DNA of 64,000 bases, from contig CADCCA010000005.1 of the NCBI GenBank assembly GCA_902799855.1, positions 25,726 to 89,725 on the forward strand. The letters run 5' to 3'. Positions 17,536 through 27,506 of the stretch are shown piece after piece. The first letter of the stretch is position 1, and every line of letters starts with the position of its first letter. A program made the translations under genes and the position numbers. The notes under the pieces are model-generated. The model saw nothing but the letters and a program-made list of their open reading frames with translations, did not search any database and was not told the DNA's origin. Origin of the DNA: an uncultured Erysipelotrichaceae bacterium. GTDB taxonomy: Bacteria; Bacillota_I; Bacilli_A; RFN20; CAG-826.

Positions 17536-17667
17536 TAGAAGGTTTTAATCGAGTCACTTGCAACAAAAAACCTATACCGCATTCTACTACTTTTGTTATG
17601 GATTATGAAATACATCAGTGAGTCGTTGCTAACCAATAATTACCAAACTCTCAAAAACAAATCGCTA

Positions 17668-18918
17668 TCAATATGTTTTTTTCGAGTTTGAAATATTAAA
17701 ATTCGTATCATCATTTAAAAGTTTTTCAAAAACATTGCCGACGTGAACTGCAGTGTTTTTGTAAAACTTCCTTTCAATTTCCTCAAAAGGAACCGTTTTT
17801 TCAATATTTTCAGAAATAAAACACGAGATTATCCTCGAATACTCTTCGATGCATTTCTCCCCTTTGATAATATTAAGCCCCAATCTATATCTATTTATAT
17901 ATGGAATAGTTGGGCATTCTTTTGATTGACAAAAGTTGATAATAATTTTCCCCGTACTTATATAATCAAAAAGTTTGCTAGGAACTTGATTAGATGTTTG
18001 ATTTCCAATATTAATCAGCACATCGGCTTTTTTCATCATTGAAAAACTTTCGTCAAGAGAAATAACACCCAAGCGTTTTATCTTGTCCCCAAAATAACGC
18101 GCCTTATAATCATCGATAACATCTTCTTGCCCGTCTCCAGCAAATAAAAGAACGAAGTTAATATTGTTAATATCTTTAAAAACATCCAAAGCATACCTGC
18201 AATCGCGTATATGGCTGTAAAATCTCCCGCTATAAAAAAAGATTAAACGGTCATTGATGCTTCGATTTGGTTTTTCAAAAACCATATTTCTAACATTGGG
18301 AAACTCAGCTACAAAAAACTTATCAAAGAACTTATCGTATAGATGATTATTTTTTATTTCTTCGTATAAAAGAGGCGTTGTGATAACGTATTTTGCCTTG
18401 CGAAACAAATTAAACTCAATGAGTTCTATTTTTTTGTTCTTGTACCCAACATTAGAAGATATCGGATCAACTTGATAAATAATATATTTGATTTTTGTTT
18501 TATCATAAATGCGATCACACACAATAGCGTTCATAACATGCGAGCAAACGGCAATCGTTATATCATATTTATGAATATCTTTAGAAAAAATCACATTTAT
18601 TTTTTTTGCTACTTTTTTCGAAATTTTATTTTCTCTTCCATTGATGCTGAAACCAAGTAACCTTTTTAAGGATAAAAAAATGGCAAGAAATGGATTTCTT
18701 TTAAAGATTTTTTTAATGCTACAAAAGCTACTCTCAAAAACATTATAGATAATAGAATTATCTACCTTTGATTTTTTCGAAAGTTTATATTCTCCGGAAA
18801 TATTTACGATATCACATACAACACCCTTCGAATTAAGTTCTTTGACAATTGAAAACAGACAGTTACTTGTTGCGGTTCTGCTGGGAAAGGTTTCCCAAGT
18901 AACAAATAAAACTTTCAT
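17668..18918 (-). CDS. Glycosyltransferase, GT4-like (GT-B fold)
   Basis: The 416-residue protein starts MKVLFVTWETFPSRTATSN, usual for GT4 N-domains. The C-domain has LIFFYSGRFYSHIRDCRYALDVFKD, VLLFAGDGQED, IKRLGVISLDESFSMMKKADVLINIG and PSKLFDYISTGK, which fit the donor-binding region. It has a long lysine-rich N-domain. Its sugar is unknown. It begins 26 bases upstream of nothing else in frame and follows the acetyltransferase gene by 25 bases. Confidence 0.78.
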   Translation of the reverse strand: MKVLFVTWETFPSRTATSNCLFSIVKELNSKGVVCDIVNISGEYKLSKKSKVDNSIIYNVFESSFCSIKKIFKRNPFLAIFLSLKRLLGFSINGRENKISKKVAKKINVIFSKDIHKYDITIAVCSHVMNAIVCDRIYDKTKIKYIIYQVDPISSNVGYKNKKIELIEFNLFRKAKYVITTPLLYEEIKNNHLYDKFFDKFFVAEFPNVRNMVFEKPNRSINDRLIFFYSGRFYSHIRDCRYALDVFKDINNINFVLLFAGDGQEDVIDDYKARYFGDKIKRLGVISLDESFSMMKKADVLINIGNQTSNQVPSKLFDYISTGKIIINFCQSKECPTIPYINRYRLGLNIIKGEKCIEEYSRIISCFISENIEKTVPFEEIERKFYKNTAVHVGNVFEKLLNDDTNFNISNSKKTY

Positions 18919-18943
18919 TGCCTACCGTACTCCTTCTAAGTAT

Positions 18944-19468
18944 TTATGATTTTTTCGAACGATATTTTTTTACTACAGCAGGGTTTCCCACAGCAACGGC
19001 CCAATCAGGTATATCTTTTGTAACAACGGCACATGCTCCAATAATAGAATGGCTACCGATTTTAACTCCTGGAAGAATGGTAACATTAGCTCCTATCCAA
19101 ACATCATCACCGATAAAAACCGGTTTCTCAGCAGTAAATCCCTGACCACGCATCGGCCTTGTAATGTCATCTGTTTTATGGTTTAAGGTATAAATGGAGC
19201 ACTTTGGCCCCATCATCACATCGTTTCCAATATAACAAGTTCCTTCTATGAACGCATCGATACCTATTCCAGAAAAATCTCCTATTTCGACTTTGGAAGA
19301 AAAAATAGCTCCTTTTTCAATGTTAACTTTTTTGCCACATTTATTTAAAATGAGTTTCCCACACATACGTCTAAAAGCTTTTTGCCCAATTCGAATTCTA
19401 GAAAAAGACACAGGAAGGTGCTTACCTATCAAATAATATAGAAATAATCCTATAGCTTTTTTTATCAT
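18944..19468 (-). CDS. WcaF/maltose-acetyltransferase-like O-acetyltransferase
   Basis: A 174-residue hexapeptide-repeat protein: IGIDAFIEGTCYIGNDVMMGP, SIYTLNHKTDD with the catalytic-type His, IGDDVWIGANVTILPGVKIGSHSIIGACAVVTKDIPDWAVAVGNPA. The ending VVKKYRSKK is usual for capsule acetyltransferases. The first 40 residues are basic and hydrophobic, likely a membrane-lying helix. It starts four bases after the wzy stop. Confidence 0.8.
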   Translation of the reverse strand: MIKKAIGLFLYYLIGKHLPVSFSRIRIGQKAFRRMCGKLILNKCGKKVNIEKGAIFSSKVEIGDFSGIGIDAFIEGTCYIGNDVMMGPKCSIYTLNHKTDDITRPMRGQGFTAEKPVFIGDDVWIGANVTILPGVKIGSHSIIGACAVVTKDIPDWAVAVGNPAVVKKYRSKKS

Positions 19469-19471
19469 TGC

Positions 19472-20800
19472 TTATACCACTTTACGATTATTATTGTTTA
19501 ATGCATATTTTATATCTGAAATGCAAATTGCCTTTAAAACAATCAAGTAAAACCAAATGTTGTCGTAAGTTAGAAGATTAATTGCCACCATTCTGACCAA
19601 TAAAACCGTCACTGGCAAAAAAACGATTTTCATTCTCTTTTTGCATCCAGCGAATGCAAATTTTAAAGATAAAAAGAAAAATGAAAAGCCAATTATACCT
19701 AACGAATACAAAACTTCTATAAATGTATTGTGGCAACCCAGCCTACCATCAAGAAGAGCATTTAAACCATTGCCGAACAAAAGAATTTTTGCGTTAGTAA
19801 AAATCTCCTCCAAATAAGCTTTCCAAATTTCAATTCTACCAGTTGAAATATCGTTTAGAGATCCTCCTCTGTCGTTTAACAATCTAAACAAATAAAGATT
19901 TATGCTATTACGAGCAATGAAATAGATTAGGCCAATAATAAATGCACCGCCTAGTATGAATTTAAAGGCTCTTAGAAACCCGTTTTTCTTAATTATTAGC
20001 ACAAGCCATAAGAAAATAAGAACAATCAGACTTACCAAAAACGATTTGCTTATAGACATAAAACCAAACACACACAAGCTACCAACCAAAATAAAGTGTA
20101 ATGGCTTTTGTTTTTTGTGAATGATAATAGTAGCTAAACAAGCAATAGCAAGTATTATATCAACAGTATAATAATTTGGATTACCTTGTAGTCCAGAAAA
20201 ACGATGTTCATAAGCATCGTCAGCCAGTTTCATCGTTGTATCTAGAAAAAGAGAGTTAATTAAAGGCAAATAATTTCTAAATAAAGCCAAAAAGGAAGAT
20301 AAAATGAGGCCAATAGAATACGCAACTATAATGCTTTCAGGATGGACATCTTTTTTACTCAGAGATGATACGACAAGCAACCCCAAAAACATTGTTATGA
20401 TTGTTGATACTTGTCCAAGACCCGAGAAAACAAAGCAATAACAGGCAAAAAGTATAATCGCAAGAAGACTATTTGAATCAAATCTTTTTTTTGCTAGCAA
20501 CATTTTTAAAGCCACAGCAAAGAAAAAAATAGTAAAAAAACTAATACCTGAGTATTCAAGTTTTAAAATCGATGAAAAAGGTAAGGTAAAAAACAATAGA
20601 ACGATACAATTTGAGGTGGAAGAAAACAAAACCACAGACAGCGAAATCGCAAGGAAAGCAAAACAAAACAAATTATTAAAAGCTCTCCCAACAAAAATGC
20701 AAAAAAACAAAAAACAAAGTATAGTTTGCAAATAAAAATGATTTTGCTTTGTCGAGATATTTAATGTTCGATTATTACCTAATAATGTATTATTAATCAC
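19472..20800 (-). CDS. wzy: O-antigen polymerase/ligase-like membrane protein
   Basis: The protein has 442 residues and about ten to twelve hydrophobic segments, with the large outer loop and DRGGSLNDISTGRIEIWKAYLEEI motif that marks Wzy/O-antigen ligase family proteins, followed by LFGNGLN and HNTFIEVLYSLGIIG. It would join repeat units at the outer face of the membrane. Its start overlaps the epimerase stop by four bases (ATGA type), showing translational coupling. Confidence 0.8.
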   Translation of the reverse strand: MINNTLLGNNRTLNISTKQNHFYLQTILCFLFFCIFVGRAFNNLFCFAFLAISLSVVLFSSTSNCIVLLFFTLPFSSILKLEYSGISFFTIFFFAVALKMLLAKKRFDSNSLLAIILFACYCFVFSGLGQVSTIITMFLGLLVVSSLSKKDVHPESIIVAYSIGLILSSFLALFRNYLPLINSLFLDTTMKLADDAYEHRFSGLQGNPNYYTVDIILAIACLATIIIHKKQKPLHFILVGSLCVFGFMSISKSFLVSLIVLIFLWLVLIIKKNGFLRAFKFILGGAFIIGLIYFIARNSINLYLFRLLNDRGGSLNDISTGRIEIWKAYLEEIFTNAKILLFGNGLNALLDGRLGCHNTFIEVLYSLGIIGFSFFFLSLKFAFAGCKKRMKIVFLPVTVLLVRMVAINLLTYDNIWFYLIVLKAICISDIKYALNNNNRKVV

Positions 20801-21771
20801 AAGTTCTCCTTATACCATTCAATGGCTTCACACAAACCTTTTTCAAAGGAATAATCAGGATTATAATTCAACATTGTTTTTGCTTTTAAAATGCTGGCGT
20901 TACTATGTTTTATATCGCCTTTTCTGTCTGGGCCAAATTTTGGCTCTATATTTTTTTTCAGTGCTTTGGTTAGGGAGTAATAAATATCAATCAAATACTC
21001 TCTTCCGCCATACGCAATGTTATACGCTTGGCCAGCAGCCTCATGAGACGCTAGACAAGCCTTCAAATTTGCTTCAATAACATTTTCGATATATGTAAAA
21101 TCTCTCGATTGCTTCCCGTCACCATTAATTGTAGGTTGCTCATCATTTAATAGTTGTTTGATAAACTTAGGGATTACAGCGGCATATGCTCCATTAGGGT
21201 CTTGTCTTCGACCAAAAACATTAAAATATCTTAAACCATAAGTATCTAGCCCATAATGAAGTGTATATTGTCTACCCCACTCTTCATCGCACCTTTTAGT
21301 CAAAGCATATGGGGATAGCAAATTTCCCTCTTTCCCTTCTGTTTTTGGAAGATTGGGTTCATCGCCATAAACTGACGAACTTGAAGCATAAACAAATTTT
21401 TTAACACCATTTTGTCTTGCGGCTTCCATCATGTTGAGAGTTCCCAAAATGTTGTTAGCACAATAAAACTGAGGCATTTCAATACTCCTTGGAACGCTTC
21501 CCCAAGCTGCTTGATTCAAGACATAATCAACGCCTTTGCAGGCTTTCATGCATGTTTCGAAATCTTTAATGTCGCCTTTGATGAATTCGTAGTTTGGATT
21601 ACACAAGAACAAATCGACATTTGCTTGTTTACCAGTAGACAAATCGTCCAAACATCTTACTTTATACCCAAGTTTTAAAATTGCTTCACAAAGGTTAGAA
21701 CCGATAAAACCAGCTCCACCAGTAACTAAAAATAATGAATCCTTAGGAAACTTTAAATCTTTATATCCCAT
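20797..21771 (-). CDS. UDP-N-acetylglucosamine 4-epimerase, WbpP/TviC-like
   Basis: The 324-residue extended-SDR epimerase has LVTGGAGFIGSN (16-26), SSSSVYG and the catalytic Y-x3-K in SPYALTK. The segment LNQAAWGSVPRSIEMP and RYFNVFGRRQDPNGAYAAVIP match the WbpP/WbgU/TviC branch, which prefers N-acetylated UDP-hexoses. With the next dehydrogenase (21828) it forms the classical pair that makes UDP-GalNAcA. The exact substrate is inferred from this pairing. Confidence 0.82.
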   Translation of the reverse strand: MGYKDLKFPKDSLFLVTGGAGFIGSNLCEAILKLGYKVRCLDDLSTGKQANVDLFLCNPNYEFIKGDIKDFETCMKACKGVDYVLNQAAWGSVPRSIEMPQFYCANNILGTLNMMEAARQNGVKKFVYASSSSVYGDEPNLPKTEGKEGNLLSPYALTKRCDEEWGRQYTLHYGLDTYGLRYFNVFGRRQDPNGAYAAVIPKFIKQLLNDEQPTINGDGKQSRDFTYIENVIEANLKACLASHEAAGQAYNIAYGGREYLIDIYYSLTKALKKNIEPKFGPDRKGDIKHSNASILKAKTMLNYNPDYSFEKGLCEAIEWYKENL

Positions 21772-21827
21772 ACATCCAGCCTTCTCTCGCCAAAAGATGC
21801 AAGCAGTTGATAACTTGTATTTTGTTT

Positions 21828-23147
21828 TTATAATCTCCAGTATTTATATCCAAGAGCTAATAGTTCGTCTTTGTTTCTTGCGCCTTTAACATCAACAATT
21901 ATATTTTTGGAATTATCTTTGCTGGCAAACATTTTTTGAATATCCTCATTTGAAAGTTCCTTAAACTCTTTATGCATGACAGCAATAATCAAACAATCCA
22001 AATTTTTAAATTCAGAAATATCAACCAAGTCAACACCATAGAATCTCTTGGCGTCAGTCGCATCGGCAACAGGATCGCAAACAATTGGATTAATGCCGTA
22101 TTCTCTTAGCTCTTTAAGAATATCATTTACCTTTGAATTTCTGGCATCTGGGCAATCTTCCTTAAATGTTATTCCCAGGCATCCGACTTTAGCGTCTCTT
22201 ATTTGCTTATCGGCTTTAATTAATTGTTTAACGGTTTGTTCTGCAACATATTTACCCATATCGTCATTGATTCTTCTACCAGAAAGAATGATTTGAGAAT
22301 GGTATCCAAATTGTTCGGCTCTGTAAGTCAAATAATAAGGATCTACACCAATACAATGACCGCCAACAAGGCCAGGTCTGAAAGGCAAGAAATTCCACTT
22401 TGTTCCAGCGGCTTCTAGCACTTCAAGAGTATCTATACCCATTTTGTTAAAGATGATAGAAAGTTCGTTCATAAATGCAATATTGATGTCTCTTTGAGAG
22501 TTTTCAATGACCTTAGCGGCCTCAGCAACCTTAATGCAACTTGCTCTATGAACACCAGCGGTAACTACTATTTCATAAACGCGTGCAATTTCTTCTAGAG
22601 AGTCGGTATCCATTCCGGAAACAATCTTCTTTATGGTCGTAAGCCTATGAACTTTATCACCAGGATTAATTCTTTCCGGTGAATAGCCAACCTTAAAGTC
22701 TACACCGCATTTAAGTCCAGACTCTTTTTCAAGGATTGAAATACAGGTTTCTTCGGTAACGCCAGGATATACAGTTGATTCATAAACAACAATTGCCCCT
22801 TTTGTCAAATTACGACCAACGATTTCACTTGAGCCAATTACAGGAGTTAAATCAGGTGTCGTATCATCGTTTACTGGTGTAGGAACGGCCACGATGATGA
22901 ATTTTGCTTCTTGAAGTTTCTTTTCATCATAAGTCCATTCGACTTTACAAGACTTAATACTTTCATCACCAACTTCTTGTGTAGGATCTTCTCCTCTTTT
23001 GTAGGCTTCAACTTTCTCTTTGTTGATATCAAATCCTATGACATCTACGTGTTTTGAAAACTCCACAGCAATGGGCATTCCGACATAGCCCAAACCAACA
23101 AGAGCCAATTTTGTTTTTTTGTTAATTAATGAATTATAAATAGACAT
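21828..23147 (-). CDS. Nucleotide-sugar dehydrogenase, WbpA/TviB/WecC-like
   Basis: The Rossmann motif LVGLGYVGMPIAVEF opens the protein and the catalytic Cys is in VGGHCIGVDPYYLTYRA. VPTPVNDDTTPDLTPV and NDILKELREYGINP are usual for the UDP-GlcNAc/UDP-GalNAc/UDP-ManNAc dehydrogenase group rather than UDP-glucose dehydrogenase. I start it at the ATG of MSIYNSLINKK (23147), which has a GGAGG site and begins just after the previous stop; the open frame reaches 23165. It yields an N-acetylhexosaminuronate donor. Confidence 0.83.
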   Translation of the reverse strand: MSIYNSLINKKTKLALVGLGYVGMPIAVEFSKHVDVIGFDINKEKVEAYKRGEDPTQEVGDESIKSCKVEWTYDEKKLQEAKFIIVAVPTPVNDDTTPDLTPVIGSSEIVGRNLTKGAIVVYESTVYPGVTEETCISILEKESGLKCGVDFKVGYSPERINPGDKVHRLTTIKKIVSGMDTDSLEEIARVYEIVVTAGVHRASCIKVAEAAKVIENSQRDINIAFMNELSIIFNKMGIDTLEVLEAAGTKWNFLPFRPGLVGGHCIGVDPYYLTYRAEQFGYHSQIILSGRRINDDMGKYVAEQTVKQLIKADKQIRDAKVGCLGITFKEDCPDARNSKVNDILKELREYGINPIVCDPVADATDAKRFYGVDLVDISEFKNLDCLIIAVMHKEFKELSNEDIQKMFASKDNSKNIIVDVKGARNKDELLALGYKYWRL

Positions 23148-23148
23148 T

Positions 23149-23604
23149 TTATTTACCTCCAACAAGTTCTGTTGCTTTAATTAAATGATTTGAAGAATTA
23201 TTATCGCTTATAACCACAGCCGGAACACCTCCAACCGTAACATCACTATCTACGCTGCGAACAACCACTGCCCCAGCGGCAACCACAACATTATCGCCAA
23301 TAGAAATACCACCAATTATCTTTGCCCCAGGACCCAAATAGACATTATTTCCAATCTTAGCTGATTCACTTTTTCCTGATGTTGAACCAACATTTACTCC
23401 TGCATGAATTCTGCAATTCGCCCCTATTCTACAAAAAGGAGAAATTACTATCGTGCCATAATGAACAATGGCCAATCCAGGACCAATGGTATTGATTGGA
23501 ATAGAAAAACCAAGTTTAATAGAATGTGTATGGAACTTTAACTTATAAATGAAGTAGCCAATAGTTTTAATCCTCTTATTTGAATAATACTCAAGTTTCC
23601 GCAT
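23149..23604 (-). CDS. Serine-acetyltransferase-like O-acetyltransferase
   Basis: A 151-residue left-handed helix protein with LGFSIPINTIGPGLAIVHYGTIVISPFCRIGANCRIHAGVNVG, the SAT-like stretch, and IGNNVYLGPGAKIIGGISIGDNVVVAAGAVVVRSV. Short CysE-like proteins of this type in capsule loci acetylate sugars, not serine. The GGAGGT at its end doubles as the ribosome site of the dehydrogenase. No cysteine genes are nearby, which supports the sugar role. Confidence 0.75.
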   Translation of the reverse strand: MRKLEYYSNKRIKTIGYFIYKLKFHTHSIKLGFSIPINTIGPGLAIVHYGTIVISPFCRIGANCRIHAGVNVGSTSGKSESAKIGNNVYLGPGAKIIGGISIGDNVVVAAGAVVVRSVDSDVTVGGVPAVVISDNNSSNHLIKATELVGGK

Positions 23605-23728
23605 AATTATTTGAAACTTCCAAATATCGTCACCAAAAAATGATGGGCGCTTTCTTTTTTCCCCAAAGCAATTCGATCACATTCTAGGTAATAAACTAAT
23701 TTCTTTTTGCTATCTATCATTTTCAATC

Positions 23729-24895
23729 TTATTCTTTCTTTAATAAATGCTTAAAAACGTTTGTAAAACTATTAATTGCTATATTTTCTGAAAAATCATG
23801 GGCACGATTGAAAGACAAATCTCTATATTTTTGAACGTTTGATTTATCGTTTAGAAGAAAATGTAGAGCGTTTGCGAGAGGTACACAATCAACCACACCA
23901 TTTTGATTCTTATTAAAACGACGTACAAGTACTCCATAATCACATTCTTCAAAATCGCCCCTAACCTCAGTATACTCCTGGCTTTTACGAAGCACTTCAG
24001 CCGGCCCAGAAAAACAATTTGTAGCGACAACAGGAAGCGATAAAGACATGGCCTCAACCAAAACGTTGGGAAAGCCCTCACTAAGAGATGAAAGAACAAA
24101 ACAATCACATTTTTTCATATATTTATAAGGGTTTTTCTGAGAACCAGTTAAAAATACATGCCCATCTATTTTTTCCTCTAAAATGATATTTTCTAGTCGT
24201 CCACGTAGTTCTCCATCGCCAATCATAACCAATCCAACATCAAGAGCGCTACGGCGAAGTAAAGCAAATGCCTTTAGCAAATATTCAAAGCCTTTTTCTT
24301 CACAAAATCGTCCAACACAAACAAAGTTGAATGTGTGGCCGTGCAAAAAATCATTGAAAACATCAGGCACATTTTCTTTTGATTCTTCAATAATAAGCGA
24401 TAAATTAATGATGTTATAAACACAAAATACTTTTTTCGAGTCGTCTGGATATCTTGAAACGTAATAATTAGCTAGATATTTGGAGTTACATATTAAAGCA
24501 TCCGAGCAGTCTAAACTTTTTTTGAAAAGTCTTATGTGTTCTTTTAATTTAGAAAAATCTCTTGATGAGATTATTTTTTTAAAATTCGGAGTATTGATAC
24601 GATTGATTGGGTTATGTATGGAAAGAAAACTGAAAATAATGTTTGGTCTATTGTTTCTTAGATACTTCTTATATTTTTTGATTCTTTCTAAAGTACGAAT
24701 AATTTTTATTAAAACAAAATTACTTGCAGGAGATTGAAAATCAATAAGTTCTCCGCCAAATGAATAGTCTATTTTACTGCCATCAAATAATAATAATTCG
24801 ACATTATAATCTCTCGAAAGAGCCGTAGATATATTTGCTACACTTCGCTCGGTTCCGCCTATTTGAAGGTTTTCTTTTATAATTGATACCAACAT
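23729..24895 (-). CDS. Glycosyltransferase family 4
   Basis: The 388-residue GT-B enzyme has IGGTERSVANISTALSRD at the N-terminus, FVCVGRFCEEKGFEYLLKAFALL, LVMIGDGELRGRLE and the donor-site E-x7-E in SLSEGFPNVLVEAMSLSLPVVATNCFSGPAEVL. Enzymes of this subgroup (WbnH/PglJ-like) commonly add N-acetylated hexoses with retention. Its start is one base after the stop of the previous GT4, so the two are tightly coupled. Confidence 0.85.
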   Translation of the reverse strand: MLVSIIKENLQIGGTERSVANISTALSRDYNVELLLFDGSKIDYSFGGELIDFQSPASNFVLIKIIRTLERIKKYKKYLRNNRPNIIFSFLSIHNPINRINTPNFKKIISSRDFSKLKEHIRLFKKSLDCSDALICNSKYLANYYVSRYPDDSKKVFCVYNIINLSLIIEESKENVPDVFNDFLHGHTFNFVCVGRFCEEKGFEYLLKAFALLRRSALDVGLVMIGDGELRGRLENIILEEKIDGHVFLTGSQKNPYKYMKKCDCFVLSSLSEGFPNVLVEAMSLSLPVVATNCFSGPAEVLRKSQEYTEVRGDFEECDYGVLVRRFNKNQNGVVDCVPLANALHFLLNDKSNVQKYRDLSFNRAHDFSENIAINSFTNVFKHLLKKE

Positions 24896-26137
24896 CTAGC
24901 CAACCCTCTTTAGAGAAACAACCCGCTTTTGTTCCAAAAGTTTTTTATAAGTCTCATTCACAAGCTTTTTTCCAATTGTATCCCAATTAAAATTGCTCTC
25001 TATGTATTTTGCTAAATTCTTACCCATGACAGATAGTGTGCTGTCAGATACACAATTGTCTATATAACAAAACTCTTGATAAAAAGCCTCATAACTATTA
25101 TCAACCAAAAAACTATTAACACCATCTAGAATGTATTCTTCAATAACACCAAACTTTGTGCTAAATAATGGTTTGCTAAAACGTGCGGCTGTGAAAACTA
25201 GTCCACTCATAGAACCTTTTAAATAAGGAAGGACAATAAGACTGCATTTTGAAATAAAGAAATTTAACAGATTATCCGGAACATAATCATCGTAAATAAT
25301 CACGTTATGAAATTTTCCGAGCGCTTTCTTCATAGGTTCTATCGAATATCCGTCAGCAGTTTTGCCCGCAATAATTAATAAAGATTCTCCACCATTCAAA
25401 GAATCGCTCCACGCTTTTGCAATCCTATCTACACCTTTATCGCGGTCTATCCTTCCACAAAAAAGATAAATTCTTTTATACTTCTGAACTTTTTCTATTA
25501 TCGAACGTTCGATCAATTCTAAAGCGTAGTTAGTTTTGAAATTAGAATATACACCATGCATTTGAATCGATACTTTATTCGACAAAGTTGGAAAATACTC
25601 AGCAAATTCTTGTTTCATATTCAAACCATGAACTATAACCATATCAGCAATGCTATAAATTTTTTCACAATACTTTGCATACTTCATATCAGAAGAGTGA
25701 GGCAAAATGTTGTGAGCCTTTATCGTAAGGGCGCAGCATTGCTTTTTTAGTTTTTTGAAATATTTAATGTCTATCTTGTAAAATAGTGGCCATTCAATAT
25801 GAATTAAATCGAAATGACTTGTTTTTGAAAGTTTAAGTATTTTTTTATATGCAGCAATATACTCTATACCTCTAATAAATTTTCTTAAAATCCCTCTTTT
25901 CATTTTGTTAGAATGGGTGAAGAAAAGATTGTTAATAGTATATTTGCCTTCCTGATCACTAGGAACAACAAAGTTGTTTGCGGACACAAGAACAACGTCT
26001 GCATAATTAGAAATCGCACCAACAAGACCAGTTGAGTAATAATACAAATTTGATCCTTTTGCGCACCAGGGATCTACATATAAAATTTTCATTCTGTTTT
26101 TCAAATTATTACGCGATTGAAATGTATCTGTTTTCAT
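24896..26137 (-). CDS. Glycosyltransferase family 4
   Basis: A 413-residue GT-B protein. The core begins at MKILYVDPWCAKGSN, so the ATG at 26092 is an alternative start; neither site has a good ribosome site. The C-domain shows YLFCGRIDRDKGVDRIAKAW, LLIIAGKTADG, NVIIYDDYVPDNLLNFFISKCSLIVLPYLKG and FTAARFSKPLFSTKFGVIEEYI. Donor is unknown. It sits in the middle of a run of tightly spaced transferase genes. Confidence 0.8.
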   Translation of the reverse strand: MKTDTFQSRNNLKNRMKILYVDPWCAKGSNLYYYSTGLVGAISNYADVVLVSANNFVVPSDQEGKYTINNLFFTHSNKMKRGILRKFIRGIEYIAAYKKILKLSKTSHFDLIHIEWPLFYKIDIKYFKKLKKQCCALTIKAHNILPHSSDMKYAKYCEKIYSIADMVIVHGLNMKQEFAEYFPTLSNKVSIQMHGVYSNFKTNYALELIERSIIEKVQKYKRIYLFCGRIDRDKGVDRIAKAWSDSLNGGESLLIIAGKTADGYSIEPMKKALGKFHNVIIYDDYVPDNLLNFFISKCSLIVLPYLKGSMSGLVFTAARFSKPLFSTKFGVIEEYILDGVNSFLVDNSYEAFYQEFCYIDNCVSDSTLSVMGKNLAKYIESNFNWDTIGKKLVNETYKKLLEQKRVVSLKRVG

Positions 26138-26157
26138 TCAGACCGCTCATATATAAA

Positions 26158-26694
26158 TTACCTAAAAAATGTACGATTTTTGGAAATATTCAAGTACGAA
26201 ATGTCTCTTTCTTTAATTTTTTTTGCAGGAACTCCGGCATATATGCCTTTTTCTTCATATTCCTTAGGCGTAACAACACTTCCTGCTCCGAAAACGCATA
26301 GATCATTGGCAATGGTCCCAGCCAAAATAATTGCTCTCGCTCCAATCCAAACGCCATTTCCGATAACCGTTTTTCTTTCGTAATAGTCGAAGGTGTTACT
26401 ATTAAGGTCGTGGCTAGCAGAATATATTATTGTGTGCATTGAGATTGAAACATTATCTCCAATTATTAAAGTGCCTCGCCCATCAAGAGTACAAAACTCA
26501 TTGACTATTGTATTCTTGCCTATTCTAATTCTCCAAGGCTCGAATACAAAACTTCTCATATTGATTCGAGACCCTCTTCCAATTTTCAGTCCGCATAATC
26601 TATACAGTATCTTTCTGATGAACCAAAACGGGATTCTGTTGATGAAATAGTTAATGAAAATATATAAAAAATCATATGCAATGGACTTCAGCAT
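26158..26694 (-). CDS. Left-handed beta-helix acyltransferase (WcaF-like)
   Basis: The 178-residue protein has an N-terminal hydrophobic/basic helix and then hexapeptide repeats: IRIGKNTIVNEFCTLDGRGTLIIGDNVSISMHTIIYSASHDL with an active-site His, then IGNGVWIGARAIILAGTIANDLCVFGAGSVVTPKEYEEKGIYAGVPAKKI. This is a usual capsule O-acetyltransferase layout. An N-acetyl role on the 4-amino sugar (PglD-like) is possible but the sequence is closer to WcaF. Confidence 0.8.
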   Translation of the reverse strand: MLKSIAYDFLYIFINYFINRIPFWFIRKILYRLCGLKIGRGSRINMRSFVFEPWRIRIGKNTIVNEFCTLDGRGTLIIGDNVSISMHTIIYSASHDLNSNTFDYYERKTVIGNGVWIGARAIILAGTIANDLCVFGAGSVVTPKEYEEKGIYAGVPAKKIKERDISYLNISKNRTFFR

Positions 26695-26696
26695 AT

Positions 26697-27506
26697 TTAA
26701 ACACTCCCATTAGTTCGTTGATTAGCGGTGGAGCGCTTGTCAGGCAGATTCTTTTCATATTTTATTTTTTTCAAAACACCATACCACATATTCCAACAGG
26801 CATACCAAAAAGCGATTAAAAACGATTTTTCGTCGCAAATATGGAATAAATCAAAATGGCTTTTTAGCTTTTTACTGAATTTATCATGGCTAATGCTTTT
26901 TCTTCTAATCCTATATTTTGCAAGATTTTCGTTCAACAAATAGCAGTTTGCTTGTTTGCAAAGAATAAGAAGAATAGCATAGTCGTTGTTCTTCTTTATA
27001 TTTTTAATTTGAATTAATCCATGAATCTTTGCAGAATACATAAACGCTAGGCAGCCTGGGTACCCATAGTTGTACATTTTTCTTTTAGTAATTTTTTTTG
27101 GACCTGAAACATAAACACTCAAAGGTTTGCTTTCCTCATCTATTTTTTCATAGCCATGATAAATGAACGAATAATTGTTGTCTTTTGCAAAGGCAATCAT
27201 TTTTTCTAGCTTTGTTGGAACCCACAAATCATCAGAATCCAAAAAGGCAATCCATTCGCCTCGAGCTTCTCTAAGCGCTCTATTTCTAGTCAGCGCTGCA
27301 CCAGAATTAATATCGTTTTTAAAATACTTGATTCGGTTGTCTTTGAATGAACCGACGATATCGTCAGTATTATCGGTAGAACAATCGTCTACTATTATTA
27401 GTTCCCAATTTTGATATGTTTGATTTATAACAGACTCGATTGATTCAGCAATCCATCGGCCCGTATTCCAAGAAGGCATAATTATTGATACTAATCCATC
27501 AATCAT
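26697..27506 (-). CDS. Glycosyltransferase family 2
   Basis: The GT2 hallmarks are all present: VSIIMPSWNTGRWIAESIESVINQTY, ELIIVDDCSTDNT, SGAALTRNRALREARGEWIAFLDSDDLW. The length (269) is usual. It overlaps the end of the initiating transferase gene by eight bases, so it is a good candidate for the enzyme that adds the second sugar. Confidence 0.85.
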   Translation of the reverse strand: MIDGLVSIIMPSWNTGRWIAESIESVINQTYQNWELIIVDDCSTDNTDDIVGSFKDNRIKYFKNDINSGAALTRNRALREARGEWIAFLDSDDLWVPTKLEKMIAFAKDNNYSFIYHGYEKIDEESKPLSVYVSGPKKITKRKMYNYGYPGCLAFMYSAKIHGLIQIKNIKKNNDYAILLILCKQANCYLLNENLAKYRIRRKSISHDKFSKKLKSHFDLFHICDEKSFLIAFWYACWNMWYGVLKKIKYEKNLPDKRSTANQRTNGSV